Assembly: GCA_017992055.1 (NCBI GenBank)
Contig: JAGOPK010000001.1
Span: 248,001-312,000, forward strand
From: Burkholderiaceae bacterium
Lineage (GTDB): Bacteria > Pseudomonadota > Gammaproteobacteria > Burkholderiales > Burkholderiaceae_C
DNA: 64,000 bases
Direction: 5' to 3'
This document shows, piece by piece, positions 1-10,037 of the stretch. How positions within the stretch are numbered: position 1 is the first letter of the stretch; every line of letters begins with the position of its first letter. Under the pieces are notes generated by a model. The model saw only the letters and a list, made by a program, of their open reading frames with translations, was not told where the DNA came from and ran no database searches. Position numbers and translations under genes: made by a program.

Positions 1-508
1 GGGCATCGTCCACCCAGCCATCGCTGTAGACGAAGCCGCGGCGGTAGCCGGGCTTCAGCGGCACGCCGGCCGGGTGCTGGCGCAGGTTGACCGTGGTGCT
101 GCCGGGCAGCCACTCGCGCCTGGCCAGGTGGTCGTAGAGGAACAGGCCGGCGCGGATCATCCACACCGGCCGCATCGACGGATCGTGCGGCATCACGAAG
201 CGCAGCGGCCACATGATGTGCGGCGCGCTCTTCAGCAGCACCTCGCGCTCGGCCAGCGCCTTGCGCACCAGGTTGAACTCGTAGTACTCCAGGTAGCGCA
301 GGCCGCCGTGGATCAGCTTGGTGCTGGACGACGAGGTGTGGCGCGCCAGGTCGTCCTGCTCGACCAGCAGCACGCGCAGGCCGCGGCCGGCCAGGTCGCG
401 GGCGATGCCGGCGCCATTGATGCCACCGCCCACCACCAGCACGTCGAACGACGCGCCATCGGCAGGCAGGGCTGCGCTGGCAGGGCCGCGGGAGGGCAGA
501 GCGGGCAC
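1..508 (-). CDS. glpD: glycerol-3-phosphate dehydrogenase, N-terminal part (runs off window)
   Basis: FAD-dependent sn-glycerol-3-phosphate dehydrogenase, which passes electrons from glycerol-3-phosphate to the quinone pool at the inner membrane. The visible 169 codons show the N-terminal FAD-binding fold (DVLVVGGGINGAGIARD) followed by TSSSTKLIHGGLRYLEYYEF, which is characteristic of GlpD. The GTG start at 508 is preferred because AGGAGA lies about 8 bases upstream; an in-frame ATG at 532 has no ribosome-binding site. The C-terminal two thirds lie outside the window. It is divergent from glpR and glpK, which fits joint control by GlpR. Confidence 0.93.
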   Translation of the reverse strand, partial: MPALPSRGPASAALPADGASFDVLVVGGGINGAGIARDLAGRGLRVLLVEQDDLARHTSSSSTKLIHGGLRYLEYYEFNLVRKALAEREVLLKSAPHIMWPLRFVMPHDPSMRPVWMIRAGLFLYDHLARREWLPGSTTVNLRQHPAGVPLKPGYRRGFVYSDGWVDDA

Positions 509-602
509 GGGCGGGAGTCTCCTGAGGGGCATGGGCCGTCGGGCAGGCGCGGGCCGGACGGTGGTGCAAGCGGTTCAGCCCGGGTGGCTGCTGCGTTGCA
601 TG

Positions 603-639
603 TTCGATTGCTTATTCGTTTTGGATTCGTTTGTGTTCG
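603..639. promoter_or_regulatory. TTCG direct-repeat array, probable GlpR operator
   Basis: Inside the AT-rich glpD-glpR intergenic region there are four TTCG cores at 603-606, 615-618, 626-629 and 636-639. They start 12, 11 and 10 bases apart, about one helical turn each. DeoR-family repressors such as GlpR are known to bind TTCG-containing half-sites, so this is the likely GlpR operator. It lies 95-131 bases upstream of the glpD start. No clear -35/-10 pair was assigned. Confidence 0.5.
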
Positions 640-748
640 CCTTTTTTCTTTTTAACCCAACAACGAAGCGCTGGCAAGCCGGATAGCCCTCATGGAGAAC
701 CCGGCCCCATGGCGTAACCTGCGGGCTGGCCAGCGTCAGGAAGCCGTC

Positions 749-1581
749 TTGAGTCCCGTCAGTCCGTCGATCACCCATCCGCGCCAGAGCGCCGTGCTGG
801 ACACCGTGCGCGAACAGGGCTCGGTGACGGTGGAGGCCCTGGCCGAGCGCTTCGGCGTCACGCTGCAGACCGTGCGCCGCGACGTGCAGCAGCTGGCCGA
901 TGCCGGCCTGGTGCTGCGTTTCCATGGCGGCGTGCGCCTGCCGGCCAGCACCACCGAGAACCTCAACTACCGCCAGCGCCAGCAGCTCAACGACGAGGCC
1001 AAGCGCTGCATCGCCCGTGCCGTGGCCGCCGCCGTGCCCGAGGGGTCGAGCCTGTTCCTGAACATCGGCACCACCACCGAGGCCATCGCGCGCGAGCTGA
1101 TCGGACGCCCCGGGCTGCGCGTCATCACCAACAACCTCAATGTCGCGGCCATCCTCAGCGACGACCCGGGCATCGAGGTCATCATCGCCGGCGGCCTGGT
1201 GCGCAGCCGCGACCGCGGCATCGTCGGCGAGACCACGGTGGAGTTCATCGGCCAGTTCCGCGTCGACATCGGCGTCATCGGCATCTCGGGCATCGAGGCC
1301 GACGGCAGCCTGCGCGACTTCGACATCCGCGAGGTCAAGGTGGCCCAGGCCATCATGCGCGCCAGCCGCCAGCTGTGGCTGGCCGCCGACCACAGCAAGT
1401 TCAACCGCCCGGCGATGGTCGAGGTCGGCCGGCTCGACCAGGTCGACCGCCTGTTCACCGACCGCCCGCCGCCGCCGGCCTTTGCCGCCCTGCTGGCCGA
1501 GGCCGACGTGCTGTGCGTGGCCAATGGCCAGGGTGGTCAGGGCGGCCAGGCCAGCCCCGGCGATGCAGGAGACCCCAAGCC

Positions 1582-1585
<4 letters not shown>
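749..1585 (+). CDS. glpR: DeoR-family repressor of glycerol-3-phosphate metabolism
   Basis: DeoR-type regulator that responds to glycerol-3-phosphate. The N-terminal helix-turn-helix reads [20 protein letters not shown]. It is followed by a sugar-phosphate sensor domain with the GlpR-like stretches [20 protein letters not shown] and [12 protein letters not shown]. The TTG start at 749 has AGGAAG five bases upstream and gives 278 residues, close to E. coli GlpR (252). An ATG at 692 in the same frame lacks a ribosome-binding site and would add 19 residues. The stop overlaps the glpK start by four bases (ATGA), so the two are translationally coupled. Confidence 0.9.
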
Positions 1586-3063
<1,478 letters not shown>

Positions 3064-3103
3064 TCCAGGGATCAACGCCCCTGTCGCTGCCTGTTCAGCC
3101 CGC

Positions 3104-3775
3104 TCAGCCGGGGCGGCGCCGGCGCCGCGAGGCGGTGGCCAGCGCGCCCAGGGCCGCGCTGGCCAGCAGGGCCGAGCCGGGCTCGGGCACGTCCGCTGCC
3201 GCCGTGCCGGGCGCGGCAGCCGGGGTCGGGTTCAGCTCGAACACCCAGCTGCCGCCATGGGGCGCGAGGTTGGCCGAGCCGAACGGCAGGTTGAACCACT
3301 GCAGCGTCAGGCTGTCATCGGTGTGGCTGCTGCGCACCACGTCCAGGGCATAGCCGGGGCCGCTGATCGAGCCCAGGCCCGACACCAGCTGCACCGTGTG
3401 GAGGGCCTGGCCCAGGTCCAGGTCTGACAGCGTGATCTGGAACAGGTAGCGGCTGTAGGCATAGATGTTGTTGCTGCCGTCGGTGCTTTCATGCGCGGTG
3501 ACGGTGACGCGCGTGCCGTCGATGTCCACGCCGATGTCCCAGGCCTGTTGCAACTCGCCCATCACCACAAAGGACCACTGGCCGCTGAACTCGAGCCCGG
3601 CGCCCACCGTCGCCGACGGCGCGAAGCTCTGCGTGACCACGCCCCAGGTGCCGGGCCGCGTCTGCAGGCTGGCATCGACGCTGTCACCGATCAGCGAGGC
3701 CTGCACCGCCGGTGCGGCGGCCAGCAGGCAGACGGCGGCCAGCGCCGCCCGGGTCTTCCAGGGTTCGTACTTCAC
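3104..3775 (-). CDS. PEP-CTERM sorting-signal protein
   Basis: A 223-residue secreted protein of unknown function. It has an N-terminal signal peptide (KTRAALAAVCLLAAAPAVQA), a beta-rich middle and a C-terminal tripartite PEP-CTERM signal: VPEPGSAL, a hydrophobic helix and a run of five arginines. Such proteins are cleaved by exosortase EpsH/XrtA and usually linked to exopolysaccharide; no exosortase gene is in the window. The GTG start at 3775 has GGAGG just upstream. It is divergent from the large ATPase regulator at 3952 and is convergent with glpK. Confidence 0.8.
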   Translation of the reverse strand: MKYEPWKTRAALAAVCLLAAAPAVQASLIGDSVDASLQTRPGTWGVVTQSFAPSATVGAGLEFSGQWSFVVMGELQQAWDIGVDIDGTRVTVTAHESTDGSNNIYAYSRYLFQITLSDLDLGQALHTVQLVSGLGSISGPGYALDVVRSSHTDDSLTLQWFNLPFGSANLAPHGGSWVFELNPTPAAAPGTAAADVPEPGSALLASAALGALATASRRRRRPG

Positions 3776-3951
3776 AGTTCACCTCCACCGCCCGGGCCGG
3801 GCCGGCACACAATCCACAGCGGCCGATTGCCGATGCCGCGCATGCTCGCCGCCCGCGGCGGCCGGCGTCCTTGAAAGTCCTGAAATGTCCTGAACGCCCG
3901 CCCCCCGGCTTCCGGGGAGCGGCGGGCCCGTGCCTGCGAGTCCTGCTGTAC

Positions 3952-6489
3952 GTGCACTACCGATTCGACCGTTTCGAGCTGCTGGAAGCGCGGCGTGAGC
4001 TGCGTGCCGACGGCCGGCCGCTGCCGGTGGGTGCCCGCGCCTTCGATGTGCTGCTGGTGCTGCTGACCCATGCCGACCGCGTGGTCGGCAAGGCCGAGCT
4101 GCTGGACCGCGTGTGGCCCGGCATCGCCATCGAGGAGAACAATCTGCAGGTGCAGGTCAGCGTGCTGCGCAAGCTGCTGGGCGCCCAGGCCATTGCCACC
4201 ATCCCCGGGCGTGGCTATCGCTTTGTGCGGCCGTTGCAGCGCCTGGGCGCCGCGGTGTCGCCACCGGCCTCGCCGCCGCTCCCGCCAGCGCCGCCGGCCC
4301 GCGGCAATCTGCCGCCGCAGCCGCCGCTGACGGTGGGCCGCGAGGCCGATCTGCAGCGCCTGCTGCGGGCCCTGCAGCAGCCGTCCACGGTGTCCATCGT
4401 CGCCGCCGGCGGCGTCGGCAAGACCCATCTGGCGCGCCTGGTGGCGGCTCGGCTGAGCGCCACGCTGGCCGATGGCGTGTGGTGGGTGGACCTGGCAGCG
4501 CTGAGCAATCCGGCCCTGGTGGCGCCGACGCTGGCGCGGGTGCTGGGCGTGCAGGAGGCCGCCGGCCACACGCCCGAGCAGACCGTGGCCGCGGCACTGC
4601 GCGACCAGCAGGCCCTGCTGCTGCTGGACAACTGCGAGCACCTGCTGGGCGCGGTCGTGCCCCTGGTCGAGCAGCTGCGCCAGGCCGCGCCGCGGCTGCG
4701 CCTGCTGGTCACCAGCCAGGAGCCGCTGAAGACCGACGATGAATGGGTCTACCGGCTCGACACCCTGCCGCTGCCCGACACCGATGCGCTGCCCGCGGTG
4801 GCCGGCAGCGATGCCGCGCGGCTGTTCGTGCGGCGCGTGCAGGCCCAGCAGCCGGACTTTGCGCTGGACCACGGCAACGCCGCCCGCGTGGCCCTGCTGT
4901 GCCGGCGGCTGGACGGCATTGCGCTGGCGCTGGAGCTGGCCGCCGCGCGCATGCCGCTGCTGGGCCTGGATGGCCTGCTGGAGCGGCTGGACCACAGCCT
5001 GCAGCTGCTGGGCGGCGGCGACGGCCGGCCCGGCCTGCGCCGGCACCAGACGCTGCAGGCCGCGCTGGCCTTCAGCCACGGCCTGCTGTCGGCCGACGAG
5101 CAGGCCGTGTACCGGCGCCTGGGCGTGTTTGCCGGCAGCTTTTCCAGTGCCGCGGCCCAGGCCGTGGCCGCCGATGCGCAGATCGACGCCTGGGCCGTGC
5201 TCGACCATCTGGCGGCCCTGGTCGACAAGTCCATGCTGCTGGCCGAGCCGGGCGAGCCGCCGCGGCTGCGCCTGCTGGAGACCACCCGCGCCCATGCCCG
5301 CCAATGCCTGGACCAGGCCGGCGAGACCGCCGCCGTGCAGGCCCGCCATGCCCGGGCCATGGCCGCGCTGTTTGCGCAGCTGTCGCGGGACTACTGGAGC
5401 ATCGGCGATGCGCAGATGCGCCAGCGCTGCCTGCCCGACCACGACAACCTGCATGTGGCCATCGACTGGGCGCTGGCCCACGATCCGCCGCTGGCCGTGG
5501 CCCTGGTCGGCGATGCCGGGCCGCTGTGGCGCGAGGCCTTGTCGCAGCAGCCCGAGGGCGCGCGTTATGGCGAGCTGGCGCTGGCCCGCGCCGGCGCCGA
5601 TACGCCGCCGCTGGCGCTGGGCCGGCTGCTGCACACCCAGGCCTGGATGCTGATCTGGTCGCAGCAGCGCCGCGCCCGCGCGCTGGCGCAGCGTGCCGCC
5701 GAGCTGCTGCGCGGCCGCGGCGACGCCGCCAACCTGGGCATGGCCCTGCTGCTGCTGATCCCCGGCACCACCCAGCCCGATGCGCTGCAGGCGGCGGCGC
5801 TGGACGAGCTGCGCGCGCTGCACGACCCGGCGGCGGCGCCGCGCGTGCGCGCCCAGCTGCTCAGCGCCAGCGCGCGCCTGGCCATGGGCGCGGCGCGCTA
5901 CGACGAGGCGCTGCAGCTGTATGCCCAGGCGCGCCGGCTGCTGGCCGACTGCGGCGCCGTGCAATGGGAAGGCGTGCTGGCCTGGACCATGGCCGGCATC
6001 GCCATGAGCACCGGCGACCTGGACTTCGCCGTCGACACGCTGCAGCAGACCGCGCAGCGCCTGGATGCCCAGCCGGTGCGCGGCATCTTCCTGGCGTTTG
6101 CCCAGGGCAGCCTGGCGACGGCCCTGCTGCTGCGCGGCGAATGGGTGGCGGCGCGCACGGCACTGCAGCGCGCCGCGCCGCTGATCGAGCGCTACGACCT
6201 GGGCTTTCGCTATGCCGCCACCGCGGCCCGGCTGGCCGCTGCCGAATCGCGCTGGGAGCATGCGGCCCAGCTGCTGGGCTATGGCCAGGCCACGGCGCGC
6301 GCCGCCGGCGTGGACGCCGAGGAGCCGGCCGAGCTGCGCGTGCGCGCCCAGGTCGAGGCAGCGCTGCAGCAGCGGCCCGAGGCGGCGCGCCTGGCCGCGG
6401 CCCGCGAGGCCGGCCAGTGGCTGGACACCGGGGCCGCGTTCCGCCTGGCGCTGGCTTCGTCCGCCGCGCCAGCCCCGTCGGTCCGGTAG
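3952..6489 (+). CDS. winged-helix regulator fused to a STAND/AAA-type ATPase
   Basis: An 845-residue probable transcription factor. Residues 1-95 form an OmpR/CadC-type winged helix (GARAFDVLLVLL, LLDRVWPG, TIPGRGYRFV). A P-loop ATPase follows, with Walker A AAGGVGKTHLA (Lys157) and Walker B LLLLDNCE (Asp226), and the C-terminal half is an alpha-helical TPR-like sensor region rich in Ala/Leu pairs. The GTG start at 3952 is placed at the winged-helix boundary; the upstream codons are not conserved-looking and no strong ribosome-binding site decides it. Signal-regulated ATPases of this class are known; the ligand here is unknown. It lies between two PEP-CTERM genes, one divergent and one downstream, which are plausible targets. 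Confidence 0.8.
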   Translation: MHYRFDRFELLEARRELRADGRPLPVGARAFDVLLVLLTHADRVVGKAELLDRVWPGIAIEENNLQVQVSVLRKLLGAQAIATIPGRGYRFVRPLQRLGAAVSPPASPPLPPAPPARGNLPPQPPLTVGREADLQRLLRALQQPSTVSIVAAGGVGKTHLARLVAARLSATLADGVWWVDLAALSNPALVAPTLARVLGVQEAAGHTPEQTVAAALRDQQALLLLDNCEHLLGAVVPLVEQLRQAAPRLRLLVTSQEPLKTDDEWVYRLDTLPLPDTDALPAVAGSDAARLFVRRVQAQQPDFALDHGNAARVALLCRRLDGIALALELAAARMPLLGLDGLLERLDHSLQLLGGGDGRPGLRRHQTLQAALAFSHGLLSADEQAVYRRLGVFAGSFSSAAAQAVAADAQIDAWAVLDHLAALVDKSMLLAEPGEPPRLRLLETTRAHARQCLDQAGETAAVQARHARAMAALFAQLSRDYWSIGDAQMRQRCLPDHDNLHVAIDWALAHDPPLAVALVGDAGPLWREALSQQPEGARYGELALARAGADTPPLALGRLLHTQAWMLIWSQQRRARALAQRAAELLRGRGDAANLGMALLLLIPGTTQPDALQAAALDELRALHDPAAAPRVRAQLLSASARLAMGAARYDEALQLYAQARRLLADCGAVQWEGVLAWTMAGIAMSTGDLDFAVDTLQQTAQRLDAQPVRGIFLAFAQGSLATALLLRGEWVAARTALQRAAPLIERYDLGFRYAATAARLAAAESRWEHAAQLLGYGQATARAAGVDAEEPAELRVRAQVEAALQQRPEAARLAAAREAGQWLDTGAAFRLALASSAAPAPSVR

Positions 6490-6597
6490 GCCCCATAGAC
6501 CCCATAGGCCCCGCAAGCACGGGGGGACGGGCCTGAGCCACCGCGGCCGGCCCGGGCGGCGTAAGCCGGCATCCCTGAGCCGTCCGGAGTGCCGCCC

Positions 6598-7455
6598 ATG
6601 TCCTGTCCCCCACCCCAAGCGCCGAGCCTGCTGCAACGTGCCGAGGCCCTGCTGGCCGGCGGCGTGCTGGCCACACTGGCCCTGGCGCCGCTGGACGCCG
6701 CGGCTCTGGCCAGCCCGACGGCCGACGACCTGGTGGTCGAAGGCTCGGGCGCCTACTTCTACAACGCCAGCGGCTATTTCGCCGACTGGCGCGGCCGGCC
6801 CGACGGCGGCACGGTCAACGAGGTCAATGCCGACGGCTCGGTCAAGCTCTACGGCAGCGCCAGCGCCACGCCCGAGCAGTTCCTGGCCCACAACTGCAGC
6901 ACCGATTGGGGCTGCAGTTGGTACTCCGACCGCGGCCTGAGCCTGGTGTTCTGGGGCACGCTGCGCCAGCCGGCCCAGGCCGGCGAGCGCCTGTCGCTGA
7001 GCTACGACTTCACCATCGACGTGCCCGACACCGGGGTCGAATGGGTGCTGCGCGCGCAGATCGGCTCTTGGGACTTCGGCCAGAGCAACAGCCTCAACGG
7101 CAGCGGCGCTTCGCGGTACGGCAGCTTCTCCGAGGCCGGCAGCCAGCATTTGCAGGGCAGTTTCAGCAGCGAGGTGGTGCAGGACTGGCAGGTCGGCGAA
7201 GGCAGCGAGCCGCTGCGCTACTGGCAGGTGTCGCTGTCGGCCACGGCCCATGCCCCGTGGAGCGAGGGCTACTGGTCCGACACCCATGGCCAGTACCTGA
7301 CGCCGTTCCGCGGTCTGTCCATCACCGTGCCCAACCAGTCGCTGGATGTGGCCCTGCTGCCGGCCGAGGTGCCGGCCGTGCTCGAGCCGGCGAGCTACGC
7401 GCTGTGGCTGGCCGGCCTGGGCCTGTGGCTGGCGACGCGGCAGCGCGCCCGCTGA
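6598..7455 (+). CDS. PEP-CTERM-like surface protein
   Basis: A 285-residue exported protein of unknown function. An N-terminal hydrophobic segment (LLAGGVLATLALAPL) precedes a beta-rich, Tyr/Trp/Ser-rich body. The C-terminus LEPASYALWLAGLGLWLA plus a short basic tail has the PEP-CTERM layout, with LEPAS replacing the usual PEP. The ATG at 6598 has CGGAG nine bases upstream. It follows the ATPase regulator by 108 bases and precedes the glycosyltransferase by 14 bases. Confidence 0.7.
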   Translation: MSCPPPQAPSLLQRAEALLAGGVLATLALAPLDAAALASPTADDLVVEGSGAYFYNASGYFADWRGRPDGGTVNEVNADGSVKLYGSASATPEQFLAHNCSTDWGCSWYSDRGLSLVFWGTLRQPAQAGERLSLSYDFTIDVPDTGVEWVLRAQIGSWDFGQSNSLNGSGASRYGSFSEAGSQHLQGSFSSEVVQDWQVGEGSEPLRYWQVSLSATAHAPWSEGYWSDTHGQYLTPFRGLSITVPNQSLDVALLPAEVPAVLEPASYALWLAGLGLWLATRQRAR

Positions 7456-7469
7456 GCCGCGGCGGGCCG

Positions 7470-8579
7470 ATGGCCATGGCGCGCCGCCTGCTGGTTGCGC
7501 TGCCGCAGTCGCTGTTCGACCGTGCCAGCGGCGCTGCGGTGTCGATGCGCCATGCCGCCTGCCTGCTGGCGGCCCAGGGCTGGGACGTGCAGCTGCTGTG
7601 CACCAGCGCCACCGAGTCCGGCCGGCCCGGCCTGCCGCTGGACGACGAGGACCTGGGCGGCGCCCGGCTGCAGCTGCTGCGCCTGCCCGATGGCGCCGGC
7701 CGCGACTGGGCGCAGCACGACGGCGGCCGCTTCGAGGCGGCGGCGCTGGCGGCGCTGCAGCAGCAGCGGCCCGAACTGCTGCTGAGCTTTGGCGCCGATG
7801 CGCCCGAGCAGCGCCTGTGCGCGGCGGCGCGGGCCCAGGGCACGCGCGTGGTGCTGGCCCTGCACAACCTGGCCTACCGCGACCTGCCGCTGCCGCCGCA
7901 CGATGCGCTGCTGCTGCCCAGCCACTTCATGCGCCGCGCCTATGCCGCTGCCGGCGTGGCCGGCCGTGCGGGCCGGCCGGTGCTGGTGCTGCCGCCGCCG
8001 CTGTGGGATGCCGATGTCATCGCGGCCACGCGCCAGCCGGTGTTTGCCACCTTCGTCAACCCCGAGCCGGAAAAAGGCGCCGACCTGGTGGTGCGCCTGG
8101 CCGCGGCCTGTCCGCAATGGCCGTTCCTGGTGGTCGGGGGCCGGGCCGGCGCCACGCGCCTTGCCGCCGCCGCGCGCGCCGCCGGCCTGGATGCCTCGGC
8201 CCTGGGCCAGGTGCGCCTGGTGGCCGGTGGCGGCCGGCTGCGCGAGGTGCTGGCCCTGACCCGGGTGGTGCTGATGCCGTCGCGGGTGGACGAGGCCGCC
8301 GGCCGGGTGGCCGCCGAGGCCGTGGCCAACGGCCTGCCGGCCCTGGTGTCCGACCGTGGCGGCCTGCCCGAGATGGTCGAGGGCCTGGGCGCCGCCGCCG
8401 TCGTGCCCTGGGCCGAGACGCTGCAGGCCAGCGTCGAACGCTGGGCGCGGGCGCTGCAGGCGCTGGCCGACGAGGCCGCCTGGCAGGCCGCGGCCGAGCG
8501 TGCCGCGGCGGTGGCGCCCCGCTGGCGCAGCGCCGCCCAGGGCCCGGCGCTGGCCGCCGCGCTGCAAGCTCTGCTGTAG
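7470..8579 (+). CDS. GT4-type glycosyltransferase
   Basis: A 369-residue GT-B fold glycosyltransferase, family 4-like. The C-terminal nucleotide-sugar half shows FVNPEPEKG, a VVGG strand and the donor-site region VLMPSRVDEAAGRVAAEAVANGLPALVSDRGGLPEMV, which contains the conserved E-x7-E-type segment and the GGLPE loop. The N-terminal acceptor half is less conserved. The donor and acceptor sugars cannot be read from sequence. Two ATG codons (7470 and 7476) are possible. Proximity to PEP-CTERM genes suggests a role in surface polysaccharide (inference). Confidence 0.78.
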   Translation: MAMARRLLVALPQSLFDRASGAAVSMRHAACLLAAQGWDVQLLCTSATESGRPGLPLDDEDLGGARLQLLRLPDGAGRDWAQHDGGRFEAAALAALQQQRPELLLSFGADAPEQRLCAAARAQGTRVVLALHNLAYRDLPLPPHDALLLPSHFMRRAYAAAGVAGRAGRPVLVLPPPLWDADVIAATRQPVFATFVNPEPEKGADLVVRLAAACPQWPFLVVGGRAGATRLAAAARAAGLDASALGQVRLVAGGGRLREVLALTRVVLMPSRVDEAAGRVAAEAVANGLPALVSDRGGLPEMVEGLGAAAVVPWAETLQASVERWARALQALADEAAWQAAAERAAAVAPRWRSAAQGPALAAALQALL

Positions 8580-8634
8580 CCGGCCCGCGCCGCTATGCTG
8601 GGCCCTGCGCCATCTCGGCCCGCGAAAGACCTGC

Positions 8635-9321
8635 ATGACCCTGCCCTCCACCCGACTCGATGGCCAGCGTGTGCTGCTGACCCAGGCCGACCAGTTCATG
8701 GGCCCGGCCTTTGCCGAGGTGTTTGCGCGCTGCGGCGCCGAGGTGCTGGCCGATACCCGCGACCTGGTGCCGGTGGAGGCGGCTGCGGCGGCGGTGGCCG
8801 CGGCCGGCCGGGTGGATACGCTGATCGTGCACCTGGCGCTGCCGGCGCCCAGCACGCCGGCCCAGGACATCGGCGAGGCCGAGTGGCGCCAGGTGTTTGC
8901 CCACCTGGTCGATCCGCTGCCGCGCCTGGTGGCGGCGGTGCTGCCGCAGATGCTGGCGCGGCGCGAGGGCCGCATCCTGGTGATGGGCAGCGCCGGTGCG
9001 CTGCGTGGGCAGAAGCGCACCGGCAGCTATGCCGCGGCGCGTGGCGCCCAGCTGGCCTATGTGCGCTCGGTGGGCCTGGAGCTGGCGCCGCAGGGCCTGC
9101 GCATGAATGCGATCGCGCAGAACTTCGTCGACAACCCGACCTATTTCGGCCCCGAGGTGCAGGCCAATCCACGCTTCCAGGAGCGCTTGAAGCGCGAGGT
9201 GCCGCTGGGCCGCCTGGTCGGCGCCGAGGAGGACGCGCTGTATGCCGCCCACCTGTGCAGCGATGCCGCGGCCTGCTTCGTCGGCCAGGTGTTTCCGGTC
9301 TGCGGCGGCTGGGTGGCCTGA
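8635..9321 (+). CDS. SDR-fold protein with halohydrin-dehalogenase signature
   Basis: A 228-residue short-chain-dehydrogenase fold protein that lacks the usual marks of a nicotinamide enzyme. The N-terminal glycine-rich cofactor loop is replaced by T16-QADQ-F21-MG, and the catalytic Tyr-x3-Lys is replaced by Ser119-x12-Tyr132-x3-Arg136. The known halohydrin dehalogenases (HheA/B/C) use a Ser-Tyr-Arg triad with the spacing S-x12-Y-x3-R and an N-terminal T-x4-F-G motif. The later NFVDNPTYFGP segment and the GQVFPVCGGW C-terminus also resemble HheC. The one deviation is Met22 where HheC has Gly. An alternative is an SDR paralogue of other function. TATGCT at 8594-8599 could be its -10 element. 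Confidence 0.72.
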   Translation: MTLPSTRLDGQRVLLTQADQFMGPAFAEVFARCGAEVLADTRDLVPVEAAAAAVAAAGRVDTLIVHLALPAPSTPAQDIGEAEWRQVFAHLVDPLPRLVAAVLPQMLARREGRILVMGSAGALRGQKRTGSYAAARGAQLAYVRSVGLELAPQGLRMNAIAQNFVDNPTYFGPEVQANPRFQERLKREVPLGRLVGAEEDALYAAHLCSDAAACFVGQVFPVCGGWVA

Positions 9322-9969
9322 TCAGGCGGCGGCCTGGGCCTCCAGCTGGGCCTTGAGCTGGGGCGCCAGGCCCAGCTGGCGTGCCAGCTCGTCGAGGTAG
9401 GCGCGCTCCATGAAGCTTTGCTCGTCGGCCACCAGCAGGCTGGCCAGGTAGACCTCGGCGGCCAGCGCCGGCGTGGCGGCGGCGCGCGCCACCTCGGCCG
9501 GGTCCAGCGGCCGTTCCAGCTGGGCCGCGACCCAGTCGCGCAAGGCGTTGTCGCCGGGTGCGCTGGCCGCGGCCAGGCGGTCCAGCTCACCGCCCAGCAG
9601 GCCACGCTCGCGCTCGTCCAGGTGGCCGTCGGCCTTGGCCGCGGCCATCATTGCCAGCAGCATGGCGCGGCTGTGCTGCTCGGCCTCGGGCGCCGGCAGG
9701 CGGTCCACGGTGGCGGGTGGCTGCGCCGCAGCCGCCGGTGGCGCCATGCCGGCGCGGGTCTGCTGTTGCTGCTGCTGGTATTGCTCGTAGGCCTTCCAGG
9801 CCATCAGGCCGATGGCGGCGATGCCGCCGTACTTCAGTGCCTTGCCGCCATAGCGCCGGCCCTGCTTGCTGCCCAGCAGCAGGCCCAGCACGCCACCGGC
9901 GGCGGCGCCCCCGCCAAAGCCGCCGAGGCCCGATTTCAGCAGCCGTTCCAGCATTGCCTGTGCGCTCAT
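9322..9969 (-). CDS. DUF533/TerB-like inner membrane protein (YebE family)
   Basis: A 215-residue protein resembling the E. coli YebE/DUF533 group. A Gly-rich N-terminal segment (SGLGGFGGGAAAGGVLGLLLG) with one predicted membrane helix is followed by a Gln-rich linker and a C-terminal TerB-like helical domain (AMLLAMMAAAKADGHLDERE ... LADEQSFMERAYLDELARQL). The function is unknown; TerB-like domains bind metal in some proteins. It is convergent with the SDR gene and oriented with the peptidase gene upstream of it. Confidence 0.75.
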   Translation of the reverse strand: MSAQAMLERLLKSGLGGFGGGAAAGGVLGLLLGSKQGRRYGGKALKYGGIAAIGLMAWKAYEQYQQQQQQTRAGMAPPAAAAQPPATVDRLPAPEAEQHSRAMLLAMMAAAKADGHLDERERGLLGGELDRLAAASAPGDNALRDWVAAQLERPLDPAEVARAAATPALAAEVYLASLLVADEQSFMERAYLDELARQLGLAPQLKAQLEAQAAA

Positions 9970-10037
9970 GTCCGTGTCTCGCTTTGTCAGTGGTTGCGGG
10001 TCAATGATCCGGCGCAGCGCAAAGGGTTCCTGGGCGC

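Noticed and set aside
3772-7287. Long minus-strand open frame over the ATPase regulator
   Set aside because: The product has no domain and is Gln/Gly/Arg-rich; the plus strand carries Walker A/B and winged-helix motifs.
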